Shown: positions 12,922-24,036, numbered from the stretch's first letter. The stretch: DNA of 64,000 bases from Euwallacea fornicatus (GCF_040115645.1 NC_089541.1:3348001-3412000); one strand, 5' to 3'. The notes: a model not told the origin generated them from the sequence alone. Numbers and translations: made by a program.

Positions 12922-14043
12922 CAGGGGGAATCCAAATTTGCTGCGCACCATTGGGATCTTGGAAACCATAAAAGATACGAGGTGGCTTGAATTGGGGCAA
13001 AATTGCCCAGTTTCCAGCTCTGTTTGATGCCGTTTTAAACTTTGGAAAATTCCGATTATTTATGAAGTTTTTTGAAAAAACTCATGTTTATACGAATCGA
13101 TTTTTTTTATTTATGTGAAGAGATCTTTTAAAATGAATTTCATTCACACCTAGACATTTTTGTCCGTTTATAAGACAACGTCATTTTATTTTGAATACTG
13201 CGTTTCGGAATTTGAGAACCATCATCAATGCATTTTTTTAAATATCGAATCGAACTTTTTATGGCATTTTTGGAACGCCTTTGATTTTCGGAACTAAATG
13301 ATGTGTCACGCTTGTAATAAAAACAAACGTAATAGTGCAAAATACATTTTTAATAAATAAAATAATGAAACACTACTCAGACATAAGTGTTACCGTGCGT
13401 TACACCAATGAACAGAATCGTGACATGTTGCGGCTTTATTTCATGTACCACAGAAATTCTGTGGGTGCCAGTCAAGCATATCTTCAAGAATGTCCTGAAA
13501 GACGGCAACCATGTTACTCGCATTTTTGCCGATTGGAACGAAATTTGGTAGAATATGAAGCATTTAGTTCGTTGTTTCCATGGTAACAGTTATGCCTGAC
13601 TAGTGTTTTATTTTATTTATTAAAAATTATTTCACACTAACGTTTGTTTACCTACAAGCGTGATACATTGTTTAACGTAGAAAATCAAAGGCTTTAAGAA
13701 AATTCAGGTTCATGTTTATAAAAATTAAGCTGATGATGGTTCTCAAAAAAATTCTAAAACGTTCTATTTAAAATCTAATGACGCCATCTTATAAAGAAGT
13801 AAAATTGCTCATGGGGAAGTGAAATTCATTTAAAAAAATCTCCTCAACTAACTTAAAAAAAAAACATTTTTGGAAAATTCGTTTCTTTTTCGATCATCTT
13901 CCGAAGTGATCGAAATTTCGCAAATTTTAAAACGCCAAATAACGAAACTCGAAAATGCGCAACTTTGCTCTAAAATTAAGCCATCCCATATCTTTCATGG
14001 TTTTCAAGATCCCAATGGTGAGTGACGAATTTGAATCACCCTG
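12922..14043. mobile_element. Long-armed fold-back transposon (about 1.12 kb)
   Basis: The two halves are inverted copies of each other over roughly 400 bp. The left end, CAGGGGGAATCCAAATTTG, pairs with the right end, read on the other strand as CAGGGTGATTCAAATTCG. Inside, CACCATTGGGATCTTGGAAA (12946 on) mirrors CACCATTGGGATCTTGAAAA near the right end, and GAGAACCATCATCA near 13217 mirrors the same word at about 13744-13731. The arms are diverged and differ by small indels. The centre carries a DUF4817-like fragment. Confidence 0.85.
13377..13586 (+). pseudogene. DUF4817-like N-terminal fragment of a transposase
   Basis: The frame from 13335 to 13586 contains YTNEQNRDMLRLYFMYHRN, then SVGASQAYLQECPERRQPC, then FCRLERNLVEYEAF. 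This order (Y-x-E-x-x-DM, then A-x-x-Y-x-E-x-P-x-R, then F-x-x-L-x-x-x-L-x-E-x-x-x-F) is that of the DUF4817 helix-turn-helix segment common in insect repeat-borne proteins; naming it so is from my knowledge of the family. It ends at a stop after 83 codons with no catalytic domain, so only the DNA-binding part survives. It sits in the middle of the fold-back element. Confidence 0.65.
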
Positions 14044-15600
14044 TCTACTAGAAAAGTAAAGGCGTTTTAAGTTATTCTCATGCCAAACTCAAGATCAAGT
14101 TCTTTACTAGTTGAGTATCGAAAAAAAGAAGGAAGTGGCATGTTACGCGTTATTTGAAGAGAAAAAAATGAAATAACGAAGTTTCTTCAGTGGTTTTCCC
14201 ACCACTTCGGTTCCCAATAAAAGGAAACACTAGTGGATTTAAAGGGTAATTAAACCCAAATTTAGGTGCTGTGAAAGTTACGAGATAGTGATGCTTCTAA
14301 GATGAATGAAAACATAAAGTTCTTTTGACAATTTTGAGTCTCCTAAACCAAGTCTAGCCAGTAACAAACTTTGATCGATTTAAAAGGAAAGAGTCGAGGA
14401 GTAGGTTTTTTTAATTATTTAAAAGAGGATTTCGCATAAAGCTCAGTTGCGATGAAAGTGAAGAAATATGAAGTTGTTTTCGTACAAATTAAATATCGTT
14501 TTGCTTATCTAAATTGAAGAAAATGGCCAATCTCCAATTAGTCAAAATCTGAGTGCCGTCAAAAAATTCTTCACCTTTTGGGCCTCAGCTCAGAATTGGT
14601 TAGACTCGTTAGATTTGTTTAACTGGCATCAATAAAACTGATCTTTAAACTATCAAAATAAGAGGTACTTGGACCGAATCATACACGTCCTCTCTGATCT
14701 AAAGTAGATCGAGATTACGACAAGTTCCTGCATGTGCTGTCAAGTTGAAACAACAACGAAGCGTGACGTTGCCAGATTGATTAAATTATAATGTCGCTAG
14801 AACAGATTAATTAACAGAATAATTATACATAACAATATTGTGTGGCGAATCACATGATTTTTGTCCACACTTTTGCGAAAAATTTATCTCAAACAAAATA
14901 AAAAACAAAAATATTTTCAGTCTCCAGTTCAAGATCGTTATGCTTTAAAGCGAATGATCACATAACAATAACGCCTTATCTCTATCTCGATACATAATGA
15001 GAAACAGCTTTACAGGAAATGTTACCAGACAATCTGGCTCCATAGTAACAAATTTTTTCTGGGAAAAGTTCATGCTGCGCCTATGGCTTTACCTTTTTCG
15101 AACCCCTTGAAGGGCATCAGGTAGGGTGAAAGGCGACCCGGAAAAGAAGATTATTATGTCGTGATTGACCACTCGATTAAGGATTCATATGTTTTCGTTT
15201 TACCTCGAAAGGGACAAAACTCTCGTGGTCTAGGAATTTCTGAGTGGACTAAATGAATTTACGATCAAGGATTTTCGTGTTAATTGCCCATTTAAATGTA
15301 GGTCATCGCCTAGATTCGGGTCTTTGTTCCCCTGCTAAAATACCTGAGCTAAATTCAATGTTTGTCTTGTTAAGTTATTATTTGGTTATATTTAGCAGCT
15401 GTAAGATACGGCCACTATAAGGGTAAGGATATCAGGTATGTGCTCTAATGACGTTTCAAGCGATTTGCCCTCACAAACAAAAGCAAAAATAACTGATAAA
15501 CAAACAAGCTAAAACCGATAAATTTATCTATTATTATCCGGCAATCAATAAGTATTACCTTTACGTACCGGAATTGTGAATGCACACTAATTAAACGCGT
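14044..15600. other. Non-coding; probable 5' intron or flank of the taranis-like gene
   Basis: There are no coding signals. The coding exon at 15698 starts with a splice acceptor, so at least part of this stretch is likely intron of that gene. Confidence 0.4.
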
Positions 15601-15601
15601 G

Positions 15602-15609
15602 TATATAAA
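15602..15609 (+). promoter_or_regulatory. TATA-box-like word upstream of the taranis-like coding exon
   Basis: TATATAAA lies 98 bp before the start codon, with GC-richer DNA after it. It could serve an alternative promoter whose transcript begins around 15630 and runs straight into the coding exon. A spliced 5' exon from further upstream is equally compatible with the acceptor at 15696-15697. Confidence 0.3.
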
Positions 15610-15706
15610 TCGTACGGGATCCAGTGCAAACATATTACATTGACTGATAACGGCATGATAATGGCGTGATAAACTCATTTAAGCATTCTCCTTTCAGATT
15701 AAAACC

Positions 15707-16567
15707 ATGAGGACGCCTCAGCTGCCCAACGCCTCCAGCCCCATGGACGACTGCGACGACATTTTTGGCCCCCCACGGGCCTACCCCATGGCTTACCCCC
15801 CAAGAAACCGCCCCTCCATGATCTCCCCCAAATACAAGCAGAAGGAAGAACGGAGGAAGGTCCTCAAGATTAGCCTCAATAAGCTGAAGAAGATCGACGA
15901 CCCTGAAGCCAATCTCTGCAGATCCGTCCTCATCAACAATACAATGAAGAGGCTGCAGCAGGAGACCAAGGAGGAAAAGTCGCAGAAACAGCAGCTGAAC
16001 TACCCAAGATGCTACAGCAATGACAGTTATTTGAACATTAAAACTGAGTTTATGAAGAATGAGAAGCCTTCTGAGGTTGTGAGTGAGTTTAGTGGCAGTG
16101 AAAGGATCGAGGATGATTTCCATGCGAGACTTGAAGAGGAGATTAAACATGTGAACGCCACAGTGGTATCTAACGGTTTTGAGTCGCAAACCCCCAAAAA
16201 GAGGCAGTTTGAAGACATGACTGATGAGTGCGACATGCATGATGTGCTATCACAGTTTTATCTCCCTCCCACTCCTCGCATGCTCACAGCAATGGACGAG
16301 GATGAGGACGTGAATGTGGTGGACAGTGACCCTTTGGTGAAAAGACTGAAACTGGAAGAAACTTCACCTGTAATGGAAAATTCTAGTTCCTTCACAGACT
16401 ACAGCAAAAGCGTGACGAGCTTCATCAACAATAACTTGCCATCGACGAGATTTAGTAGCTCGTGTTTAATGGAGAGTGAAAGTTCTTTTTCATGTGGGCA
16501 AGCCTCCATGTTCGGAGAGATGCAAACGAACGTTTACCATAGTCTTATAGCATCCCTGGAAACGTAG
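15707..16567 (+). CDS. tara: SERTA-domain protein, taranis-like
   Basis: This uninterrupted frame of 286 codons is likely a nuclear transcriptional co-regulator. In SERTA proteins the domain contacts cell-cycle and chromatin partners; Drosophila Taranis links trithorax-group function, cell cycle and sleep (family knowledge). The SERTA domain is at about residues 46-90, with KVLKISLNKLKKIDD followed by LCRSVLINNTMKRLQQE. Before it is a Pro-rich stretch, after it a charged region with KKRQFEDM near residue 165, an acidic MDEDEDVNVVDSD near 196 and a Ser-rich C-terminus. The ATG at 15707 follows the consensus acceptor ctcctttcag ending at 15697, so an upstream non-coding exon is likely and the whole protein is in one exon. 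The first ~300 bases are markedly GC-richer than the rest. Family assignment is strong; orthology to tara rests on SERTA similarity and overall layout. Nothing is broken. Confidence 0.85.
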   Translation: MRTPQLPNASSPMDDCDDIFGPPRAYPMAYPPRNRPSMISPKYKQKEERRKVLKISLNKLKKIDDPEANLCRSVLINNTMKRLQQETKEEKSQKQQLNYPRCYSNDSYLNIKTEFMKNEKPSEVVSEFSGSERIEDDFHARLEEEIKHVNATVVSNGFESQTPKKRQFEDMTDECDMHDVLSQFYLPPTPRMLTAMDEDEDVNVVDSDPLVKRLKLEETSPVMENSSSFTDYSKSVTSFINNNLPSTRFSSSCLMESESSFSCGQASMFGEMQTNVYHSLIASLET

Positions 16568-17409
16568 CGCCTTTTGGGGTTGTTAGATAGTGGCGCCGAA
16601 CTGTGGTGAGTTATGTTACATCAAAATCGAGGGAACAAAGATTTGAAGTCCGCCCCTGCAAGCACTCACCGACTCTTCCTCGCCAGCCACAAGGGCTTTC
16701 AATTGCTAATGTGATATATGTGTGAATATATACGAGTACATTAATCCGTTAAAATTTTGAATTATACAACTCCTGTAAATCACACTTAATATCCCATAGG
16801 TTATAGAAAATGGATAATTCACGAATTATACTGGATTTCGATACGGTTGTGTTAGGCCAAATTGCCGCAGTGCTGACAAAACTGTTAGGTCCTGATGTCT
16901 GGTCCGAATTTTCGGCTTTAACTAATAAATTCCGTGCCAAAGTTACCTGAATTTACACACAGTCGAAATCTGCGTTTTATAAAGAGAAAAAGAAATTCCA
17001 TTCACCCAGGAAAATCTTTAATTCTGGCAACGCTGCGTCAGTCATTTATCCTGCAGGCCGGCCAAAGTCATATTATTTAGAGGTGACGTTGTCGCTGCTT
17101 CTATTATTTACAGATGTTCTTTTATTCAAAAGATGGCTCAAATCAAGCGTCATTTGTGAAACTTAAAGCGACGTTTTCATATTTAGCTGAGGCGCATATT
17201 CAGCGTTTTCGGCTTCTTTAGTCAACCTTCAAATTTATACTGGCCAAAACAAGGATTATACGTGAAAGGGTTACCTCGTTTTTTCTGCGATACAAATAAT
17301 CGTAAAACAGGTGTCATTCATTAAAGTCGAGGAAGGTTGCCATGTTTAAACATGCCAAAAACAACGAAAATATCTTTCTAGTGACTAATGTCACTTGTCA
17401 AAGTTGAAG

Positions 17410-17425
17410 CAACGTTTAAACGTTG
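17410..17425. repeat. Perfect 16-bp palindrome
   Basis: CAACGTTTAAACGTTG is self-complementary. A related palindrome, CATGTTTAAACATG, lies about 70 bp upstream at 17341-17354. Both share the core GTTTAAAC. Confidence 0.7.
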
Positions 17426-19390
17426 AAACATAGGACAAAATTAAAAAAATGTTAACTTGAACTGTCGGAAATCACGAACGTTTATTTTATTCGAAGAGAA
17501 TTTTAACATAGTATTAGCTGTCAAAGTGAAGGCAACATTGCCATACTTAAGTATTATAATAAAACATAAATGGATACCAATTTTCTTAAAATACTTAGTT
17601 CGTCTCTCTCTAACCTTTAAATTTCCCATCGTAAGTGCCAAATGACGTACTAAATATAAAGAAAGTTCAGTCAATAAATGTACTCCAGAGGGAACACAAC
17701 GTGCTGCCAACATCGTCTAGTTGTTTTACTGCCAATGTTGCCCAATGGCGTGACAACTGTCACGGAATGGGCGACATTGCCCGGTTGACACTACTGAGCC
17801 AGTATCCGTTCATGGTTTCGAAATCCATAAATTTTCTGGCCAAAATTTCTTACTCGACACGAGCACAGACAATTTGCGGTTCATTATTTTGATTGAAAAG
17901 TTGTTAAATATCATTTCAACTTTTCATTTCGCAGTAATATTGTCCCGTAAATAAATATATCGAAAATGATTTTTAAGTATTTACACAAATCAACGAACAA
18001 TGTAAATCGATTAGTCAAACTGAACGAAAAACTAACAACGATATGTTCATTTGTTTGATATTTGCGTCAAATATCGTGTCGGCCGTCTGAAAAATGTCAA
18101 CGCAATTGTCAAGCCATTTTGTTATATGTAGATAAATGACCTGAACTTTCTTATCGTTTGAGTACAAATAGGCAATTGACGAAAGAGAGCTTGACAGCAT
18201 CAGTCATTTCGTTTACTTAGTACCCCATTTCTTGTCAATTGAAAATGTCAAAAATCGGCTGTATGTTGGAAACTGTCATTACGAAAATCGTCAGTGTGAT
18301 TACTTCACTTCCCTTCATATAAACTTGAATCGAGACCGAATTTTACGATTTCCAAACGAGGAAATAACCCAAATTCAATAACACACACGAATTAACGTGT
18401 TTAATATTCATACCGATGACTCCGAATGTTCAAATAGGCCAGATTAGATACCAGGACACGCTGTGGTACTTATAGATGTCAGCACTTGCGCCACGTATTG
18501 ATTACCATACAATACATACTGTTTGTTGAGCAGTACCTAATTGTTTAGTTTAATACCTTATTATTTGCTTATAACGCTCTCTACATGGGTGATGATCTTT
18601 TAAGGGAACAATGCACCTTATTATTGGACCAAGACTTATATCATCTGCAAAGTACATAAGATGCATTGATAACTTATCTCTAAAAAAGAGAGCCAGGGCT
18701 GTGATATACCTAAATAATTATTGATTAATATAACCATTAAGCACTATTAATAATAAGAGTTTAAATGGTAGATTACGTATAGTAGTGTGTGTATATTTTG
18801 TCATATTGTATGCCTTCAGAAGTCAACCCCTCAGGGTGTCTTATAGTTCAAAGCACGGTAGATCTGGCGAGCCTTCTGATGGGGAGACTTTTGGGGGTTA
18901 GAGCTGCAGTCAATCTTCCTCCAGAGCTTAATGTGAGAGTACTTATTATAGCAATGACAAAACCAATAATAAAAAGCTTCTTTCCGAGTTTAATTAACTT
19001 TCTGATGTGTGCTTTTTTGTCGATTGACGAAACTCTATTAAAATTCAAATCAAACATAGTGACCGTAACATTCTCAAATTGATGTTATGTGGAACTTATA
19101 ATGACCTAAATTGAATCACTCGGTGTGGGATTTGGTGTAAGTTGCACATAATACAAGTTGGGAAACCGCAATTATTGTTAAGAAACTGAATAATAAACAG
19201 ATGGAATGAATATTTTAATTTTTTTATTTAAATCGTTAAATAAAATTGCATATTTGTCGTATGCGTAGGGTTAACAATTTGTTTATTAATAGTTCCGTTT
19301 TTTAGTTTTAACATATTTTATGCAAATTTCGGACCAGTTTTGAAATTACTTATTATTACTATTATTATATTTACAAGAAAATGCCTTTTC

Positions 19391-19405
19391 TATTATTATT
19401 ATTAA

Positions 19406-19450
<45 letters not shown>

Positions 19451-19457
19451 CATTATC
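19391..19457. repeat. (ATT)n microsatellite
   Basis: About 22 near-perfect ATT units, interrupted once by ATTAAT near 19402. Confidence 0.95.
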
Positions 19458-19590
19458 GCTAAACTTTTATTTATCCTTCTTGATTTATTGTTTCCTCTTT
19501 ATTGTTACTTCATTAGGTATATAATTGTTTCTAACTCCTTCAGTCAATTTTTATCAATTTTATCAAAACCACAACACTGAGACGTAATAA

Positions 19591-19598
19591 TGTACATA
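19591..19598 (+). promoter_or_regulatory. Pumilio-type element TGTACATA, copy 1
   Basis: An exact match to the PUF-protein recognition sequence UGUANAUA, on the sense strand of the putative taranis-like 3'UTR. It would act only if the UTR extends this far. Confidence 0.35.
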
Positions 19599-19752
19599 AA
19601 TTAAGCGAAAGCCCTTTCGTAACATATAAACATCGTATAGTTTTATAACTAATTATATTGTTATCTTCGCAAGTAAAAAATTAATATTAGCATTTTACTT
19701 ATATCGATGTACCAAAATATGAATGTTACCGCTCAGAGGACTATCTTGTAAC

Positions 19753-19760
19753 TGTACATA
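19753..19760 (+). promoter_or_regulatory. Pumilio-type element TGTACATA, copy 2
   Basis: The same octamer as at 19591, 162 bp downstream and about 110 bp before the candidate poly(A) signal. Confidence 0.35.
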
Positions 19761-19865
19761 TGTAAGTAGGTAGTACCGTTTTTATTTTCGAAGTGCATGG
19801 CACGTATATGTTAGGTAGATAATGTGTACATGATGGCATCTTTTGTCTGTGACACCTGAAGATGC

Positions 19866-19895
19866 AATAAAGTACCTGAAAGTGAAAAGTTGTGC
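19866..19895 (+). terminator. Candidate poly(A) signal for the taranis-like gene
   Basis: AATAAA at 19866-19871 is followed within about 20-30 bp by GT/T-rich sequence (gttgtgcttcattttcttc). This is the last good signal before the taranis/HYOU1 gap. Confidence 0.45.
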
Positions 19896-20018
19896 TTCAT
19901 TTTCTTCTATTCCGTAAATTCTTGAAAAATACAGAAAAAAAATTATGGTTTATAAAATTGAACTACGGGGCAAATTTGAATATTTTAGCAGTTAATAAAT
20001 AATTCAATTGTCTGCCTT

Positions 20019-20127
20019 GCGCCATCTAGTAATATCACTCTGAACCTTATACAGCAATATCCTAGGCGCCATCTATTGATAGTATTCTAAGCGCCATCTA
20101 CCAATATCTCTCTAAACGCCATCTAGT
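20019..20127 (-). promoter_or_regulatory. Cluster of four CTCF-core-like motifs (TAGATGGCG)
   Basis: Read on the minus strand, TAGATGGCGC occurs at 20019-20028, 20066-20075 and 20091-20100, and TAGATGGCGT at 20116-20125. All face the same way, with spacings of 47, 25 and 25 bp. AGATGGCGC matches the core described for Drosophila and vertebrate CTCF (AGRKGGCGC). The flanks of copies 1 and 4 are nearly identical (tagtaatatcact), so the cluster arose by tandem duplication. Its position between two genes on the same strand would suit a boundary element. Occupancy cannot be judged from sequence. Confidence 0.5.
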
Positions 20128-20365
20128 AATATCACTATCACAATAAGTCCAGTTTCACCAATCACACGCGATAAGTTACAAAAAACATTTCAGCTCCTCT
20201 CCTATAGATAACGCGATACTCGAACGGTAGGCAGTGAAATATTAATATCCTTATTATGTTGTCTTTCTCTTTCGTTAACACTCCATAAAAAGAAACAACA
20301 ACTTTTCAATATTACTTATGTCTCACGTGATTAAAGTTTTAATACTTGATTGGATATTGTGATGG

Positions 20366-20384
20366 CCAATAAACTTTTGCCACA
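20366..20384 (+). promoter_or_regulatory. ERSE-like element ahead of HYOU1
   Basis: CCAAT, exactly nine bases, then CCACA. The ER stress response element is CCAAT-N9-CCACG, so only the last base differs. It lies about 300 bp upstream of the HYOU1 start codon. Confidence 0.5.
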
Positions 20385-20452
20385 ACTGACAGTTCAGTGG
20401 CGGGCGGAAAAACGTATCAGCTGTTTTGATTTGGCATGTGTGTACGATTCTC

Positions 20453-20460
20453 TGACGTGG
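20453..20460 (+). promoter_or_regulatory. UPRE-like (XBP1/ATF6-type) element ahead of HYOU1
   Basis: TGACGTGG is a perfect match to the core of the unfolded protein response element bound by XBP1 and ATF6. It lies 222 bp before the start codon and 70 bp after the ERSE-like site, the expected place for a HYOU1 promoter. Confidence 0.6.
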
Positions 20461-20681
20461 TTTAAAGAGAGAAATATTTTAGCTTTAAAAACCAGCAATT
20501 TGAATTAAAATAGCTCCTGTAGCGTCGCATAACTCAGGCAGAAACCCTGCACTTTCCTCTGAGTAAGTTTCAACAATTTTCACTTTAAATCTTCAGTGCA
20601 CTCTCAGAAAAACTCCAGTCATACATTAAGTTTATAGGTTGTTTTTGTCGGCTTCAGGAATCTAAGCGTTTTTAGCTCGAA

Positions 20682-23600
20682 ATGAGGCTGCCACTAGCAC
20701 TTCTCAGTGTTATTTTAACTGCACTCTCCATCCAGTATGCCTCAAGTTTGGCGGTAATGTCTGTGGACTTGGGCTCAGAATGGATGAAGGTAGGAATTGT
20801 CTCTCCAGGAGTTCCAATGGAAATCGCCTTAAACAAAGAATCCAAAAGGAAAACTCCTGCAGTTATTAGTTTCCGAGACAATGCCAGATTATTTGGTGAA
20901 GATGCCCAAACTGTTGGTTTGCGATTTCCCAAACAAGCTTATGCTTACATCCTTGATTTACTTGGCAAAAGCATAGATCACCCTTTAGTTAAATTATATC
21001 AGAAACGATTCCCTTATTACGAAATTGTGGCTGATGAGGAAAGAGGCACAATTCTCTTTAAGCAAGATGATGAAACATTGTTTCGGCCCGAGGAACTTAT
21101 TGCCCAGTTTTTGCATAAGGCAAAGGAGTTTGCAGAAAATGGAGCACAGCAGCCTATTACAGAGTGTGTGTTGACAGTGCCTGGATTTTTCAATCAAATT
21201 GAACGAAAGGCATTACTGCAAGCTGCTGAATTGGCTGGACTTAGGGTTTTACAGTTAATCAATGACTATACAGCAGTGGCCTTAAATTATGGTAAATGTT
21301 AGACTTACAAAAAATCACATTTTGAACCTGAGTGTTTAGAAATTATGTTTCTTTAACTTCAGTAATATTTGTAGACTGTGGCAACTGTGTAATTTTGCTA
21401 TTTAAATAAGCAATATGTTACTCTGCCAATAATGGCTCTAGTTGTAACAGTAATGTTAAGCGACGTTGCCATTTACTCAGATTTTTTTAGATAAACATAT
21501 TTGAAGACAAGTAAAATTTCATAAAAAAAAACAATTTAATGTATTTAATGTACACACATATTACAGGTGAAATTTAATTCTCTTTTTGTCATATTTGTGT
21601 TAGTTGAATTCACATTTTGTAGACAAAGTTAATTCAAATGTGATGTTTTATTTAGGCATCTTCAGGACCAAAACCTTTAATGAAACTGCCCAATATGTCT
21701 TATTTTATGATATGGGAGCATCTTCAACAACTGCTACTTTAGTGAGCTACCAAAATATTAAAACAAAAGAGCGAGGATTTGTAGAAACACACCCACAAGT
21801 AAGTTAATGAAATTAATAAAATTTCTCTTCTTATCTTCTAATCTAACTTAGGTATCAGTATTGGGCGTGGGTTATGACAGAACTCTTGGAGGTCTTGAGT
21901 TGCAGCTGCGCTTACGCGATTATTTAGCCAAAAAGTTCAATGAAATGAAAAAGACTTCCAATGATGTCTTTGAAAGCCCGAGAGCTTTGGCAAAGCTATT
22001 TAAAGAAGCCGGAAGGCTGAAAAACGTGCTTTCTGCTAATTTAGAACATTATGCCCAAATCGAGGGCTTGTTAGACGAACAAGATTTCAAATTATTGGTC
22101 ACCAGAGATGTCTTAGAGGGTTTAATACCTGATTTACTAGAGAGAGTCTCCAATCCTGTTAATCAGGCTTTGAAAACCTCGCATTTAACTATCGATGTAG
22201 TCAGTCAAGTAGTTTTAGTGGGGGCAGGTACGTTTGCAAATATTGTTTAAAGGTTTTTATGTATAATGTAATAATTTAGGAACTAGAGTGCCAAAAATTC
22301 AGGAAATACTGCAGAAAACCGTAGACCAAGAACTGGCCAAAAATCTTAACACAGATGAGGCTGCAGCCATGGGGGCTGTTTACAAAGCAGCCGATTTGAG
22401 CACCGGATTTAGAGTCACCAAATTCTTGACCAAAGATGCAGTCTTATTTCCTATTCAAATAGTTTTCCAAAGGGATACGAAAGAAGGTTTTATTTAATAC
22501 CAATTAATTTTGTTTTTTTGTAATACGACTTTTTAGGTATCAAAACAGTAAAGCGCACACTATTCGGACTAATGAACCCTTATCCTCAGAAGAAAATAAT
22601 AACTTTTAATAAACACATTGATGACTTTAATTTTGTTACTAATTATGCTGATTTGGATTATCTGCCTGCGGATGAAAGGCTCTATTTAGGGGCCCAAAAT
22701 CTTACTGAATATAAACTAACTGGAGTTGCCGACGCATTGAAAAAAAACTTGGGGGAGAATTCTGAAAGCAAGGGAATTAAGGCTCATTTCAGTCTAGATG
22801 AATCTGGAGTATTGAACTTGATCAATGTGGAATTGGTAGTAGAGAAGACTGTGGATTCTTTAGAGGAAGAGGGAACTTTGTCCAAGATTGGTCAGTTTCT
22901 TTAGGTTAATAAATAAGTTTTTTTTTTAATTTTATGTTTCAGGAAATACTTTCAGCAAACTTTTCGGAGGTAAAGACAAAGTCGAAGAGCCGCCTCAAGT
23001 TGATGAGAAGCCGGCGCATGAAATCCACGAAGATGACAAACCTGAACAACCTAAAACTGAGAATAAATCTGAAAAGAAAGAAGAGCAAAGCAGTAAAAAC
23101 TCCACAGGCAACAAGAATGCTACTGAAACAAAGGAAGCTATACCCAAAATTGTCACCCACAAAGAACCAATTACATTCTTCGAAAGTTTTCTGTCACTTT
23201 CCACATTAACCAAAGACCAGTTTGAGAAATCTCTAGAAAAAATCCAGAAACTCGATCAAGTGGAGCGAGAGCTTACTCGAAGAGCAACAGCATTGAATAA
23301 CTTGGAAAGTTTCGTGATTGACGTACAAAACAAACTCTATGAAGATGAATACAGTGTAGCTGCCACCGAAGAGGAAACTGAGAAAATCCGGCAAGCTTGC
23401 AGTGAAATTTCCGATTGGCTTTATGAAGATGGATCTGAGGCTGATGCAGCCACCTATGAACAAAAATTAGATGATCTTCAAGCTTTAACTCGAGAGCTTT
23501 TCAGTCGAGTTTGGGAGCATAAGGAGAGACCCGAAGCACTCAAAGCTTTGCACTCAATGCTGAATCATTCCAGCGTGTTTTTGAAAACGGCCAAGAATTT

Positions 23601-24036
23601 CACTGAAAGTTTAAACCCAGAGAATTTTGTATTTAAAGACTCAGAAGTCGATGCTTTGGATAAATTGATTAATACCACTACTGAATGGAGGGATAAAATG
23701 ATCAAGGAACAAGAGGCAGTGAAGGCATATGAGTCTCCGAAATTGAGTGTGAAGATGTTGATGGACAGGATGGCGGCACTGGATAGGGAGGTTAAGTATT
23801 TGGTTAATAAGCTCAGGAACTATAGGCCTAAGAAAATAGAGAAACCTCAGACAGAAAATGCTACTAAGGCAGACGAAGGAAGTGCGGATAATAAACAAGA
23901 GTCTGAGGTTAAAATTGAGGCTGAGGTAGAGGAAACGATAGAGAAGACTGCGGAAAAAAATGAGAGCAAAAAGGAAGAAATTGAGCCTTCAACGACGGAG
24001 ACCGATGGACAGAACGATTCTCATTCAGAATTGTAA
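20682..24036 (+). CDS. HYOU1: HYOU1/GRP170, large ER Hsp70-family chaperone
   Basis: HYOU1 is an ER-lumen Hsp110/GRP170-type chaperone and nucleotide exchange factor for BiP, induced by ER stress (family knowledge). Coding exons by GT-AG junctions and frame: 20682-21291, 21656-21798, 21852-22227, 22280-22486, 22537-22890, 22943-24036. They sum to 2784 nt, exactly 927 codons plus stop, close to other insect HYOU1 proteins. Residues 1-22 are a signal peptide. The actin-like ATPase domain begins at VMSVDLGSEWMKVGIVSPG and continues with VLTVPGFFNQIERKALLQAA, LINDYTAVALNYG, FYDMGASSTTATL and VVLVGAG. The substrate-binding part follows, then a long Lys/Glu-rich acidic loop at the start of exon 6, an alpha-helical C-terminal domain and a charged tail ending HSEL, a KDEL-type retention signal. 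UPR-type sites lie upstream. The gene looks intact and sits tail to tail with Appl. Confidence 0.95.

Larger units (their letters stand above)
16568..19890 (+). other. Probable long 3' untranslated region of the taranis-like gene
   Basis: No coding exon is seen here. Possible poly(A) signals occur at 16923 and, better, at 19866. Small open frames exist on both strands at 18789-19082 but show no domain. Toward the 3' end the sequence is AT-rich and has two Pumilio-type words, which suits a regulated 3'UTR. The middle part (17000-17800) is rich in short palindromes and in repeated gtcaaagt/gcaacgttgcc words of unknown meaning. Whether transcription really crosses all of it is inference. Confidence 0.4.

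Noticed and set aside
18789..19082. Open frames of 97 (+) and 69 (-) codons, the latter with a hydrophobic segment
   Set aside because: Both strands are open over the same bases, with no homology that I can name and no splice signals. Possibly worth a search, but not supportable as a gene.
19391..19457. (ATT)n run considered as a structured element
   Set aside because: It is a plain microsatellite.
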